Notes: a model not told the origin generated them from the sequence alone. 64,000 nt of DNA from Algoriphagus litoralis (GCF_003259255.1 NZ_QGOL01000013.1:1-64000); one strand, 5' to 3'; numbered from the stretch's first letter, positions 39,053-47,852 are shown. Numbers and translations: made by a program.

Positions 39053-39115
39053 AGAGACACAAATTGAATCCCAATTAACTAGGAAATTTTTGGAGAACCA
39101 ATTAATATTGTCTCT
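39053..39115. promoter_or_regulatory. Repeat elements upstream of the Nudix-type regulator
   Basis: CCAATTAA occurs twice in direct orientation (39071-39078 and 39098-39105, 27 bases apart). AGAGACA at 39053-39059 has its inverted copy TGTCTCT at 39109-39115. They enclose the probable operon promoter and could be operator half-sites. No promoter consensus is clear. Confidence 0.35.
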
Positions 39116-39302
39116 CAGTGGAACAATAGATCAGGAATGGTCTTTGAAGTCCAAGTTTTAATTTTTTTTATAGATAGGATTGGGGATTTTGACTTTTTGA
39201 AAAATGATTTTGCCCTATGCATTCCAGTTAAAAAAATTGAACCATTCTTAGGAATGATTGCCTTTAACAGATTAAAGCTTAACACAGATTCTGTTAACCT
39301 TG

Positions 39303-39323
39303 AAGGTCGGATTTTCCGACCTT
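39303..39323 (+). terminator. Hairpin after the small lipoprotein gene
   Basis: Perfect eight-base stem AAGGTCGG/CCGACCTT with a five-base loop. The T-rich tail (CTTTGTTTTTC) is on the plus strand, whereas the adjacent gene is on the minus strand. It may terminate that gene poorly, or mark an unannotated plus-strand transcript. Confidence 0.4.
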
Positions 39324-39332
39324 CTTTGTTTT

Positions 39333-39710
39333 TCAATATACCAAAACAGGTTTGTTTCCTTCACAGGTGACGGTCCGAGGTGGTACAGCTAGCATGCAGT
39401 CAGAGACTACTTGATGAGCTCGGTTGTATTGAACTTGTAGGGAAGTATATTCTTCCACCAGTTCAAGAAAATCCTGTTCGACGCTTTGGTGATAGGCGAT
39501 GTATTTGGTAGGGCCTCCGCAGGCCTTACTTCCCATGGCGGTGAATCTCCACTTTGCCGAATTGGTACAAGCAATAGATTCAGAAAGCGTGAGAATCTGG
39601 ATTTCCAGTTCTTCTAACTTTTCAGAATCAACCACCAAAAAATCCTGAGAATCTTCGCAGCTAAAGCTCGCCAGAAGGAAAATTAAAGGTATCCAAATCA
39701 AGTTTTTCAT
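39333..39710 (-). CDS. Small cysteine-rich lipoprotein of unknown function
   Basis: 125 residues, lipobox ASFSC. After the anchor, an N-terminal coiled-coil-prone helix (KLEELEIQILTLSES) is followed by four cysteines (in IACTNS, KACGGP, SDCML, VTCEGN), which could form two disulfides. The order IACTNSAKWRFTAMGSKACG, then a helix, is a pattern I associate with small Bacteroidota lipoproteins, but I know of no function. Confidence 0.7.
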   Translation of the reverse strand: MKNLIWIPLIFLLASFSCEDSQDFLVVDSEKLEELEIQILTLSESIACTNSAKWRFTAMGSKACGGPTKYIAYHQSVEQDFLELVEEYTSLQVQYNRAHQVVSDCMLAVPPRTVTCEGNKPVLVY

Positions 39711-39754
39711 AGCGAAATGAATTTGTCTCTATCACGCATTTTGAATTGGAAATG

Positions 39755-41446
39755 CTACTTTTTTACAAAAATTTTCTTGCCATCCACGATGGTCAACTCA
39801 ATTTTCGTTTCATGGATTTCCATAGGATTACAGGTGAATAGATCTTTCGAAAAAACGATCAGATCCGCCAGATGGCCTTCTTTGATTAAGCCCTTCTTTT
39901 TTTCTTCAAAAGTGGAATAGGCTCCCATGGAAGTGTAGGCTTTCATCGCTTCGTAAATGCTGATTTTTTCCGTAGGAATCCAACCTCCTTCAGGAAAACC
40001 CGATGGATCCCGCCGATTCACTGCGACGTGAATCCCCCGGATAGGATCCAGGCTAATGCAGGCCGGCCAATCTGAGCTGAAAACCAATTGGGCGCCACTT
40101 TTCAAAATAGAATTCCAAGCAAAGGACCAAGGAAGCCGTTCTTCACCGATGGCTTTGGACCAGACTCCTACTGTGGCAGGATCTGCGTGGATGGGTTCCA
40201 TACTGGCTAGAATCCCAGATTTGGCGAATCGGTAAATATCCTCAGGCGCAATCGTTTCGATGTGCTCGATTCGGTGCCTTCTTTCCCGCTGTGGGTTTTC
40301 AGCACTTGCTTTTTCATAGGCCAAAAACACCTCTCTAACGCCCCTGTCGCCGATTGCATGGGTGTAAAGTCTGAAGCCAGCAGCATCAAGCGTTGATACC
40401 AAGGATTTGTATTTTTCTTCGGATATATTCAGCATCCCAAGCGCCAATTCATCGTCCGGGAGTAGGTCTGCATAGTGCTCCAGCATGGCAGCAGTATGTG
40501 ACTCAATGACCCCATCGATCATGAATTTGATGGCATCGGCTCGGATCCAAGGGTTTTCTGTGCCAATGCTGTCTTTCAGGACATTGAACCGATCGAGTGC
40601 AGCATCGGAAGATCCTTCTCCTACAGAAAATGCCGCAGCATAGCGTATGGTCAACTCTTTTTTTTGCAGCAAGTCCAAATAAAGTCTCAGTTCTTCTTCG
40701 CTTCCACTGGCGTTTTGCATGCTGGTGATTCCAAGTGAAGCGGCGAGTTCCATGCCTTTTTTGAGTGCATTTATCTTGTCCTCGTAGCTCGGCTCGGGCA
40801 CTAAATGCCCAACAAGACTCATCGCATCTTCTTTGAGCGCTCCTGTTGGATTTCCCTGGGCATCTTTGACCACTTCACCAAATCCCTCAAAAACTGTGGA
40901 GGAAGTAATTCCGGCCAGTTCCAGTGCTTTTGGATTAGCGTAGGCGCTGTGACCGTCATAGGCTTTGAGGAAAATGGGCCTATCAACATCAAGCGCCTTC
41001 ATGGTTTGATGGTCAGGTAGTCCGGATTCGAAATAGGTGTACTGCCAGCCCCGACCGGTGATCCAGTCTTTAGTGGGGTTATTTTGAATAAAATCAGAAG
41101 TGATGGAAAGTACCTCATCCAGCGACTTGGTAGCCAATAAATCCACCTGAGTCAGGCCCATCGATCCACTCAAAAAGTGGATATGGGCGTCGTTGAATCC
41201 GGCGGTGACCAACTTTCCCTGTAGATCAATGACTTCTGTCCCCGAACTTGCTAATTCCAAAAGGGACTCTGAATCACCTATTTTGGTTATTTTATTTCCT
41301 GTGATAGCCACAGCCTCCACAAAAGTCTCCGGGCCTTCTCCAGTCCATATTTTTCCGTTGGCAAGGATCAGTGTTGGGGAGTCTATCGGACTGCTGCAAC
41401 TCATCCAAAGACTGCAAATCAATAGGGAAAAGGTTAGCTTTTTCAT
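39755..41446 (-). CDS. Amidohydrolase family 3, YtcJ-like, lipoprotein
   Basis: 563 residues; lipobox SLWMSC. Composite domain start LILANGKIWTGEGPE, metal-binding FNDAHIHFLSG, GRGWQYTYF, YTHAIGDRGV (metal His), HRIEHIETI and the late VFSSDWPAC. These are the features of N-acyl or imide hydrolases such as YtcJ. The substrate is not predictable. The SnoaL-like gene lies 11 bases upstream on the same strand, making a two-gene unit. Confidence 0.88.
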   Translation of the reverse strand: MKKLTFSLLICSLWMSCSSPIDSPTLILANGKIWTGEGPETFVEAVAITGNKITKIGDSESLLELASSGTEVIDLQGKLVTAGFNDAHIHFLSGSMGLTQVDLLATKSLDEVLSITSDFIQNNPTKDWITGRGWQYTYFESGLPDHQTMKALDVDRPIFLKAYDGHSAYANPKALELAGITSSTVFEGFGEVVKDAQGNPTGALKEDAMSLVGHLVPEPSYEDKINALKKGMELAASLGITSMQNASGSEEELRLYLDLLQKKELTIRYAAAFSVGEGSSDAALDRFNVLKDSIGTENPWIRADAIKFMIDGVIESHTAAMLEHYADLLPDDELALGMLNISEEKYKSLVSTLDAAGFRLYTHAIGDRGVREVFLAYEKASAENPQRERRHRIEHIETIAPEDIYRFAKSGILASMEPIHADPATVGVWSKAIGEERLPWSFAWNSILKSGAQLVFSSDWPACISLDPIRGIHVAVNRRDPSGFPEGGWIPTEKISIYEAMKAYTSMGAYSTFEEKKKGLIKEGHLADLIVFSKDLFTCNPMEIHETKIELTIVDGKKIFVKK

Positions 41447-41457
41447 GAATTTGATTA

Positions 41458-41901
41458 CTAATTCCTGCTTGGGCTCATGTTACGAATGGCTGAGATCTTC
41501 CAGCTTTTTCTGTGGAATATGACCGTGAAGCTACTCCAGAGATTCCGATCCTCACCTGTAGAGGAAGTAATGATGTAGCGGCAATCGACAAGGGCGATTT
41601 CATCGGAGAGGAATTTGATTTTTTCTACGTGAAGTTTGCGTGAGCCTGGATTGGTAGTAGAGCTTCTGAGCATTCCGTCGATGGCTGCTTGGATGCCGTT
41701 ACGCCATTCACCGGAGGAGACCAATTGATCTACATCCTCAGTGAGGATATTTCGAAGGAGTGCCGTGTCCCGAGTTTCTCTGGCGAGGGAATAGTCCTCT
41801 ATCAATTTATGGATTTTCAATGCGTCTTCTTTTTCTCCGGGATGGATTTGGGAGAAAGCTAGAGTTGGAATAAAAAGGAAAATCCAGATTAAATATTTCA
41901 T
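41458..41901 (-). CDS. Secreted SnoaL-like / DUF4440 (NTF2 fold) protein
   Basis: 147 residues from the ATG at 41901; the more upstream start would move the signal peptide inside. Signal peptide cut after PTLAFS. NTF2-like core: IHKLIEDYSLARETRDTALL, DVDQLVSSGEW, SFTVIFHRKSWKISAI. The family binds small ligands, and some members are enzymes. It precedes the amidohydrolase by 11 bases and may act on the same compound. Confidence 0.8.
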   Translation of the reverse strand: MKYLIWIFLFIPTLAFSQIHPGEKEDALKIHKLIEDYSLARETRDTALLRNILTEDVDQLVSSGEWRNGIQAAIDGMLRSSTTNPGSRKLHVEKIKFLSDEIALVDCRYIITSSTGEDRNLWSSFTVIFHRKSWKISAIRNMSPSRN

Positions 41902-42138
41902 GTACTTAGAAGGATAAAGCACAGTCAAATTAGATATAAAAAGTAAAACTGCTCGTTAACAAGTTAGAAGATTTAATTTTTAAAAAGATGAAGTGTCTAT
42001 TTGAAATGCTTTTCCGGCATTGGGATGATTATCAAAAGTATTCCTTATGACAATTAAAAATCAAATCAAGATCTAATGAAGTGGTAAGTTTTAGTCTCAG
42101 AAATAGGAAATAAGTAAGATTAAATTTTAAATTTATCT

Positions 42139-42711
42139 ATGAAAAAAATTGAGCTTCCTTTGGTTCTTGTTTTATTTGCTCTGATTGGGTGTCAGGAAGA
42201 GGAAAAGCCGGATAGTCAATATGGTATCTATTTAGTAGAGTCCATTTCTACAGCTATTCCTGTTGATTTCACAAATTCAGGTGAGCAGACCATTGAGCAC
42301 GATGCCAATTTTCCACTGTGCGGTCCAAGCGGATTTTCGATTGCATGGCGTATGAATAAGCAAACTCCTGTCATGGATTTTGACACATTTACATTTTCGG
42401 AACTTAGAGATAAAAGTACAAATGAGGTGGAAATCATTAGAGGATGCGGAATCACACGGAGGATTGTTGAACTCAAAGAAAATGGTGAGCTGGAATTAAA
42501 GTTTTTTGGGGATGTGGGAGTTTGGTCAACTAATCCGAAGCAAATTGATTTCCAATTTGAGATCAGGAGTTTAACGTATTTTCCAGACGAAAAAACTATT
42601 CGGATGGATACTTATCAGCAGTTGTATGATTTTTTTTTAGAAGAATATGTTGAAACTGAAGTGACATACATATTTAGCTATGAGGGTCCATTTAATCCTT
42701 TTCCAATATAA
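42139..42711 (+). CDS. Lipoprotein of unknown function
   Basis: 190 residues; lipobox LIGC followed by an acidic tail (QEEEKPDSQY). The mature part is beta-rich with two cysteines (PLCGPSG, RGCGITR). I do not recognise a family. Divergent from the SnoaL-like gene; the hairpin downstream serves the opposing ferredoxin gene. Confidence 0.6.
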   Translation: MKKIELPLVLVLFALIGCQEEEKPDSQYGIYLVESISTAIPVDFTNSGEQTIEHDANFPLCGPSGFSIAWRMNKQTPVMDFDTFTFSELRDKSTNEVEIIRGCGITRRIVELKENGELELKFFGDVGVWSTNPKQIDFQFEIRSLTYFPDEKTIRMDTYQQLYDFFLEEYVETEVTYIFSYEGPFNPFPI

Positions 42712-42740
42712 ACAAAAAAACCACCCGATTCCGAGTGGTT
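42712..42740 (-). terminator. Terminator of the ferredoxin gene
   Basis: Arms AACCAC (42719-42724) and GTGGTT (42735-42740), with further pairing in the loop; on the minus strand followed by a seven-base T run. It lies 33 bases past the ferredoxin stop. Confidence 0.75.
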
Positions 42741-42772
42741 CTAATTTCAAATCTCAAATTAATAATCTCAAA

Positions 42773-43096
42773 TCAAACTACATCTTCCCCTCTCAGCTTC
42801 ACCACGGCACCTTCCAAAATATCTCCAATCCGGATCTGGCAAGCAAGACGAGAAGTAGGATAGTATTCCGGCAGGTTTTCCAGCTGATCGAGCTCGATGT
42901 CCGTAGCTTCACCCAGACCATCTTTTCCTTCTAATACTTCCACATGGCAGGTCGCGCAAAGGGCCATTCCCCCGCAAGTCGCCAAAACAGGATATTCTGA
43001 TGCCTTGAGGATTTCCATCAGGCTAAAGCCCATATCGGCTGGTGCTTCGATTTCTTGGCGATTGCCATCGTGGTCTTCTACGGTGAATTTGATCAT
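42773..43096 (-). CDS. 2Fe-2S ferredoxin (adrenodoxin type)
   Basis: 107 residues. Cluster ligands Cys41, Cys47, Cys50 (CGGMALCATC spacing Cx5Cx2C) and Cys86 (RLACQI). It is a one-electron carrier in the cytoplasm. Its gene follows the flavoprotein reductase by 22 bases, and the two almost certainly form a pair. Confidence 0.94.
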   Translation of the reverse strand: MIKFTVEDHDGNRQEIEAPADMGFSLMEILKASEYPVLATCGGMALCATCHVEVLEGKDGLGEATDIELDQLENLPEYYPTSRLACQIRIGDILEGAVVKLRGEDVV

Positions 43097-43118
43097 GGCT
43101 GGGTTGAGGTAGGTTAAA

Positions 43119-44135
43119 TTAGAATGCGTTTACGCCGTTGACAGTGGTGTATTTGAAGCTGAGTTTTTGGTCAGGATACACGTACTTGAATGCCGAGTGC
43201 ATCATGATCGCGGCCTCATGGAATCCGCAAAGAATCAACTTCAGCTTACCAGGATAAGTGTTGATGTCGCCAATCGCGTAGATTCGCTCTACTCCGGTAG
43301 AATAATCCCGAGTGTCTACTTCAATGGCGTTTTTATCAATGCTGAGTCCCCAGTCTGCGATCGGTCCCAGTTTTGGACTTAGGCCAAAGAGCGGAATCAA
43401 GTAATCTGCATCTAGCGTCAAGTCTTGCTTTGATTTATCTTCTAGGATGACTTTTTCCAGTTTTTCTTCTCCAGTGACCTCTTTCAGGTTAGCGGATAGG
43501 ATCAAATCGATTTTCCCGCGGTTCGCCAGGTCAAAAACTTTGGCAGCAGAATCCGGTGCGCCACGGAACGTCTCGTTACGATGTACAAGCGTGACCCGTT
43601 TGGCAACTTTCGCCAAGAAAATAGTCCAGTCAAGCGCGGAATCTCCACCACCAGCGATGACTACATTTTTGTCCCGAAAGGTTTCCGGATTTTTCACCAT
43701 GTAGCTGATTCCTTTGCCTTCAAACTTCTCCAAGTTGGTCAAGACGGGCTTGCGTGGTTCAAAGCAACCCAATCCTCCTGCAATGATTACAACTTGCGCA
43801 TGCACACGGGTCTTGTCACTGGTCGTGATTATGAAACTACCATCTTCCTGCTTGTCCAGATGATCCACTCGTTCGCCAAGGGTGAAGGTCGGTTGGAAAG
43901 GCTTGGCCTGCTCCATCAGATTATCCACCAATTCCTGAGCTTTCACTTCCGGATATCCTGGAATATCATAGATCGGCTTTTGTGGGTAAATCTCCGAAAG
44001 CTGACCTCCCACCTGTGGCAGGGCATCAATTAGGTGGCAACGCATCTTAAGCAATCCTGCTTCAAATACAGCAAACAGCCCAACAGGGCCCGCTCCAATG
44101 ATGCAAAGGTCAGTATTGATGGTGTTTGTGTTCAT
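43119..44135 (-). CDS. TrxR-type ferredoxin-NAD(P)H reductase
   Basis: 338 residues. FAD loop CIIGAGPVGLFAVFEAG, QVGGQLSEIYPQKPIYDIPG and NAD(P) loop VVIAGGGDSALDW. It lacks the CxxC of thioredoxin reductase, as in the YumC/Chlorobium ferredoxin-NADP reductases. It reduces the ferredoxin encoded 22 bases downstream with NAD(P)H. A TAnnTTTG element and a MarR-site candidate are upstream. Confidence 0.9.
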   Translation of the reverse strand: MNTNTINTDLCIIGAGPVGLFAVFEAGLLKMRCHLIDALPQVGGQLSEIYPQKPIYDIPGYPEVKAQELVDNLMEQAKPFQPTFTLGERVDHLDKQEDGSFIITTSDKTRVHAQVVIIAGGLGCFEPRKPVLTNLEKFEGKGISYMVKNPETFRDKNVVIAGGGDSALDWTIFLAKVAKRVTLVHRNETFRGAPDSAAKVFDLANRGKIDLILSANLKEVTGEEKLEKVILEDKSKQDLTLDADYLIPLFGLSPKLGPIADWGLSIDKNAIEVDTRDYSTGVERIYAIGDINTYPGKLKLILCGFHEAAIMMHSAFKYVYPDQKLSFKYTTVNGVNAF

Positions 44136-44177
44136 GGCTTTTGGGTTTTAACCCATGTAAATTGCAAAATGTTCGTA

Positions 44178-44199
44178 CAAATATAATTAGTATGCTAAA
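44178..44199 (-). promoter_or_regulatory. Promoter -7 element and candidate MarR site upstream of the reductase
   Basis: Minus strand TATATTTG (44185-44178) fits TAnnTTTG. Beside it TTAGTATGCTAAA (44187-44199) is a near-palindrome (TTAG/CTAA arms) that matches the element before marR at 10 of 13 positions. No convincing -33 element is seen. Confidence 0.45.
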
Positions 44200-44204
44200 T
44201 ACTT

Positions 44205-44651
44205 TTATTCTTCACTAGGTCCTCCAAGATTCTGATAGATCGTATCCAGAATCCGCTTGAATTCCTCAAAATCTTTTGGAGTCAGATTTTCCCAGGCCTT
44301 CTCCCGGATTTCTAAAATTTTCGGTTTGAGCTCACTGACTTTTTCCAAACCTGAATCAGTCAAATGGAGCTGAAAACTTCTTCTGTCCTGAGGATGAGGA
44401 ACCCGCTCGACGTAGCCCTTTTTGCAAAGCAAATCAATGATACGCGTGAGGGTAGGATGATCCTTGAAAACGAGATTGGCTAATTCCGTTTGGCTTAACA
44501 GTTCGTTCTCCGAAAGGTTTTTCAAAACCAACCACTGGTCTACCGTGACGTCAAACTCACCAGCCTTAAATTGATGTTGAGCGTACTGTTTCACCTTTCG
44601 AGCCGTGCGATCGAGCAGAAAGGAATACCTTGCAAACAGTTCTTGTGTCAT
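44205..44651 (-). CDS. MarR family transcriptional regulator
   Basis: 148 residues with the winged-helix core: FDVTVDQWLVLKNLSEN, LSQTELANLVFKDHPTLTRI as recognition region, and RVPHPQDRRSFQLHLT as the wing. Regulators of this type often answer to oxidants or phenolic ligands. No cysteine suits a redox switch, so a ligand is more likely. It lies directly upstream of the reductase-ferredoxin pair on the same strand, and both genes carry a similar TTAGTrTG element. Confidence 0.9.
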   Translation of the reverse strand: MTQELFARYSFLLDRTARKVKQYAQHQFKAGEFDVTVDQWLVLKNLSENELLSQTELANLVFKDHPTLTRIIDLLCKKGYVERVPHPQDRRSFQLHLTDSGLEKVSELKPKILEIREKAWENLTPKDFEEFKRILDTIYQNLGGPSEE

Positions 44652-44659
44652 ACCAATAG

Positions 44660-44676
44660 TTAGTGTGACAAATATA
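44660..44676 (-). promoter_or_regulatory. Promoter and candidate autoregulatory site of marR
   Basis: TTAGTGTGACAAA (44660-44672) shares 10 of 13 bases with the site upstream of the reductase. It overlaps the TAnnTTTG element TATATTTG (minus, 44676-44669) nine bases from the start codon, where a repressor would block transcription. Confidence 0.45.
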
Positions 44677-44787
44677 TAAATAATATTTATTTGGATTATA
44701 CACCCTACAAAAATTATAGGGTTTGTAGAAAAATTTATTTAAGTTGGTTTGTATGACCTTCCGAGGCCTGATTTGAACAGATCGGAA

Positions 44788-46446
44788 TTACTCTGCCAAA
44801 TATTTATGGACAAAACTAATCGCCATCGCGCCCTCGCCTACAGCTGAGGCTACCCGATTCATAGCGCCTGAACGCACATCGCCCGCTGCAAATATTCCAG
44901 CTATGGAGGTTTCCAAAAGCAAAGGCTCACGCTCTTTTTTCCATGTTTTCTTGAATCCCGAGAGTCCCAGAAGGTTTCTTCCTGTGACGATAAATCCCTT
45001 TTCGTCCAATACAATGCCTTCATCCAGCCACTCGGTCATCGGTTTAGCACCGATAAAAATATAGAGGGCATCGGCATGAACCCTCGTAGTCTCACCAGTC
45101 TTGAGATTCTGGATGTCCAATTCTTCTAATTGGGACTCTCCATAGGCTCTGACGATCTCTGATTCACCGGAAACCCGAATACTGGGTGTAAGTGAAATCT
45201 GCTCGATCAAATAAGAGGACATAGTAGAATGTAGGGAGTCTTTCCGGATGAGGATAGTCACCGACTTTGCAAACTGGGATAAGTACATGGCTGCTTGACC
45301 TGCAGAATTGCCTCCGCCGACAATAAATACATCCTTTTCCTTGCATGCTGCTGCTTCGGTATTTGCAGCGCCATAATACACCCCAGCGCCGTTGAGATTG
45401 GATAGGCCCGGTTGATCCAGCTTTCTGTAGTCGACTCCAGCTGTGAGCACTACTGCTTTGGTAGGGATTTTTTGACCATCTGCCAGATGGATGATTTTAT
45501 AGGATCCTTGCTGCTCGATGCCAGTAACCTCTCCTGGAGAAATAAACTCCGTTCCAAATCGCTTGGCCTGAGCTAAGGCCCTTCGGGTCAATTCCGCGCC
45601 ACTGAGTCCAGTAGGAAAACCAAGGTAATTTTCAATTCTAGAACTTGTACCTGCTTGCCCTCCGGGTGCTTTTCGCTCGATCAGCAAAGTCTTCAATCCT
45701 TCTGAGCCGCCATAGACTGCCGCTGCAAGTCCCGCTGGACCAGCCCCGACAATGACCACATCGTACGTTTCTTCCCGAACTGCCTGTTGGAGACCAATTG
45801 ATTCTGCGAGTTGGCTTAAACTCGGCTTTTGGATGATTTTGCCATCAGGAAAAAAGACAACCGGCAGGTCTTCTTGCTTCAATTCATTGGCCTCTAGTAG
45901 TAGCTGACTTTCTGTATGATTGGGATAATCGATCCATTGAAATGGGATCAAGTGGCCCGATAGGAAATCCTTGATCGCATGAGAAACCGGTGAAAACTGA
46001 AAGCCAACCACCTTTATTCCTTTGAATTCGGGACGAAAGTCAAATTGCCAGTCGTCCAAAAGTTCGTCCAAAACAGGAAATAGCTTTTCCTCAGGCGGAT
46101 CCCAAGGTTTATTCAAATAGAAGTCTAATCGGATATTATTGATGGCTTTGATCGCTGCGTCTGTATCTGAATAGGCTGTGAGCAGTACTTTTTTTGATTT
46201 TGGGAAATAGGGCTTTGCCTTTTCCAAAAAGTTAACACCTTCCATCTCCGGCATCCGTTGGTCAGAAACGATCAGCGCAAGGTCAGTTCCTTGATTTTTC
46301 AGTTCAGTGAGCAGTTCCAGCGCTTCTTTGGCTGATGAAGTGCTGAGGAGTTCGTAGTCTTTTCTGTAGCGGGATTTCAGATCGCGACTTATCGAGCGAA
46401 GGACTTGAGGGTCATCGTCTACAACTAGTATTACAGGCTTTTGCAT
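44788..46446 (-). CDS. Response regulator fused to a thioredoxin-reductase-like flavoprotein
   Basis: 552 residues from the ATG at 46446. Receiver domain 1-120 with DDD near the N-terminus, phosphoacceptor Asp62 (SDQRMP) and Lys113 (LNKPW). A thioredoxin-like linker of about 90 residues follows. From 228 comes a TrxR-like domain with FAD loop GAGPAG (234-239), QAGTSSRIENYLGFP and NAD(P) loop GGGNSAGQAA. The CxxC redox pair of TrxR is missing; only Cys368 stands near that position. So it is probably an NAD(P)H-using flavoenzyme controlled by phosphorylation rather than a disulfide reductase. Known as a domain combination; its physiological role is not known to me. The start codon overlaps the kinase stop by one base. 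Confidence 0.9.
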   Translation of the reverse strand: MQKPVILVVDDDPQVLRSISRDLKSRYRKDYELLSTSSAKEALELLTELKNQGTDLALIVSDQRMPEMEGVNFLEKAKPYFPKSKKVLLTAYSDTDAAIKAINNIRLDFYLNKPWDPPEEKLFPVLDELLDDWQFDFRPEFKGIKVVGFQFSPVSHAIKDFLSGHLIPFQWIDYPNHTESQLLLEANELKQEDLPVVFFPDGKIIQKPSLSQLAESIGLQQAVREETYDVVIVGAGPAGLAAAVYGGSEGLKTLLIERKAPGGQAGTSSRIENYLGFPTGLSGAELTRRALAQAKRFGTEFISPGEVTGIEQQGSYKIIHLADGQKIPTKAVVLTAGVDYRKLDQPGLSNLNGAGVYYGAANTEAAACKEKDVFIVGGGNSAGQAAMYLSQFAKSVTILIRKDSLHSTMSSYLIEQISLTPSIRVSGESEIVRAYGESQLEELDIQNLKTGETTRVHADALYIFIGAKPMTEWLDEGIVLDEKGFIVTGRNLLGLSGFKKTWKKEREPLLLETSIAGIFAAGDVRSGAMNRVASAVGEGAMAISFVHKYLAE

Positions 46447-47852
46447 CAATCTTTGGGTAGTTCTACTTTGAAAAGTGTGTGTCCGGGTTTGGATTCTACC
46501 CGTATCGATCCACTGTGTTTGAGCACAATTTGGTTAACAAGATCCAGACCCATTCCTGTTCCTTTTCCAATGCTTTTTGTGGTAAAAAAGGGATCGAAAA
46601 TCTTGGATTGGATTTCATCCGGAATTCCGGTGCCATTATCGTGAAACTCTATACAGACTGTTGTTTTTCCAGGAATCAACCGGACTTCCAAGGTCGGCTC
46701 AGCTGTGGATTCCATAGCGTCTATAGCATTGTCAATGAGATTGGTCCAGATTTGATTGAGCTCGCCGGTATATCCGCAGACAAGGATTTCGGATTCGGGT
46801 CGGTTGAATATAACCTTGACTCTGGAATCTTTGATTTTATGCGCCAAAATGGCCAAGGTATCTGCAATTCCTTTGACCAAATCCACCTCGCCTTTTTCCG
46901 GTGCACGATCCATGTGTGTATAGGATTTGACTGCTCCGATTAGCTTGCCGATTCGCTCCGTAGCAGTTTGGATATTGTTGATTAGGGCTTGGCTCTGCAG
47001 CAAAAACTGGATCCAGCTCAGCCAAACTGGTACCAATTCGGGATTGATTTTCGATACCCATTCCTGGATTTCGTCTGGGTTGATCCCAAAGTCGCAAAAA
47101 ACCTCTGAAGCTTCGTCGGCCTCCTGTACGCCCCATTCTTCCAGACGGTCCAGCCAATCGTTTTCGAGCTTGCGGATTTCTAATGGTTTCATATCGGGTG
47201 ATCGTTGCGAAATTTTCCACTTTTCAATGGATTCGATGAGTTTTTCCTTTTCCCTCTCATCCAGACCTGAGGTAATCAGGGAAAGCTGTTGCATTATCTC
47301 CGATTGAAACAGGCGATGCAGTTCTGCATTGTCCCGGTTGATAGAGGCGATGGGGTTATTCAACTCATGTGTCAATCCTGCCGAGAGCTTGCCAAGTGCC
47401 AGCATCTTTTCATTTTGCAAATTTTGGGAGGTAAAATTTCGAACTCTCGAGACCATGAAGTGAACCAGTTCCTCGGTCAGTTGAGGATTGTGGAGGATCA
47501 GCTCTTGGATTTTTGACTTTGGGTAGCTTAAGATTTCGGCAGGGCTGGTGACTTCTCCGTATCCGATGGATTTTTGAGCTCTGGAGTAGGGCAGATAGCC
47601 TAAAATTCCACCCATTTGGTATTGAGCAAAAGAGCGTTTATTTCCCCCTTGAAAATAATACAGGTCCAGTGTCCCTTCCAGGAAAATATATATCCACTCG
47701 ATCGGCTGATCTGGCTCAAATAAAAATTCTCCAGGGTTGAGTGATTTAATTTCTGAATTTTCAAAAAGCCATTTCAACTGAGAATCTGGCACGTTTGAAA
47801 ACTCCGGAATGCTTCTTAAAGCCTGAAATGCTGCGCTTGCTGAGATTCCCAT
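46446..47852 (-). CDS. Histidine kinase with N-terminal cyclic-nucleotide-binding domain
   Basis: 468 residues. cNMP-binding (CRP-like) domain about 15-130 (LNPGEFLFEPDQPIEWIYIF). A helical region carries the phosphoacceptor His162 (GLTHELNNP). The HATPase domain has IWTNLIDNAIDAM (N box), DNGTGIP (G1) and GKGTGMGLDLV (G2). No membrane helix, so it is cytoplasmic and senses an internal signal. It is coupled by a one-base stop/start overlap to the receiver-flavoprotein gene, which is its obvious partner. Confidence 0.93.
   Translation of the reverse strand: MGISASAAFQALRSIPEFSNVPDSQLKWLFENSEIKSLNPGEFLFEPDQPIEWIYIFLEGTLDLYYFQGGNKRSFAQYQMGGILGYLPYSRAQKSIGYGEVTSPAEILSYPKSKIQELILHNPQLTEELVHFMVSRVRNFTSQNLQNEKMLALGKLSAGLTHELNNPIASINRDNAELHRLFQSEIMQQLSLITSGLDEREKEKLIESIEKWKISQRSPDMKPLEIRKLENDWLDRLEEWGVQEADEASEVFCDFGINPDEIQEWVSKINPELVPVWLSWIQFLLQSQALINNIQTATERIGKLIGAVKSYTHMDRAPEKGEVDLVKGIADTLAILAHKIKDSRVKVIFNRPESEILVCGYTGELNQIWTNLIDNAIDAMESTAEPTLEVRLIPGKTTVCIEFHDNGTGIPDEIQSKIFDPFFTTKSIGKGTGMGLDLVNQIVLKHSGSIRVESKPGHTLFKVELPKD

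Noticed and set aside
39115..39370. Short frames on both strands in the gap upstream of the Nudix-type regulator
   Set aside because: Low-complexity Phe/Lys-rich products; they run across hairpins and repeats.
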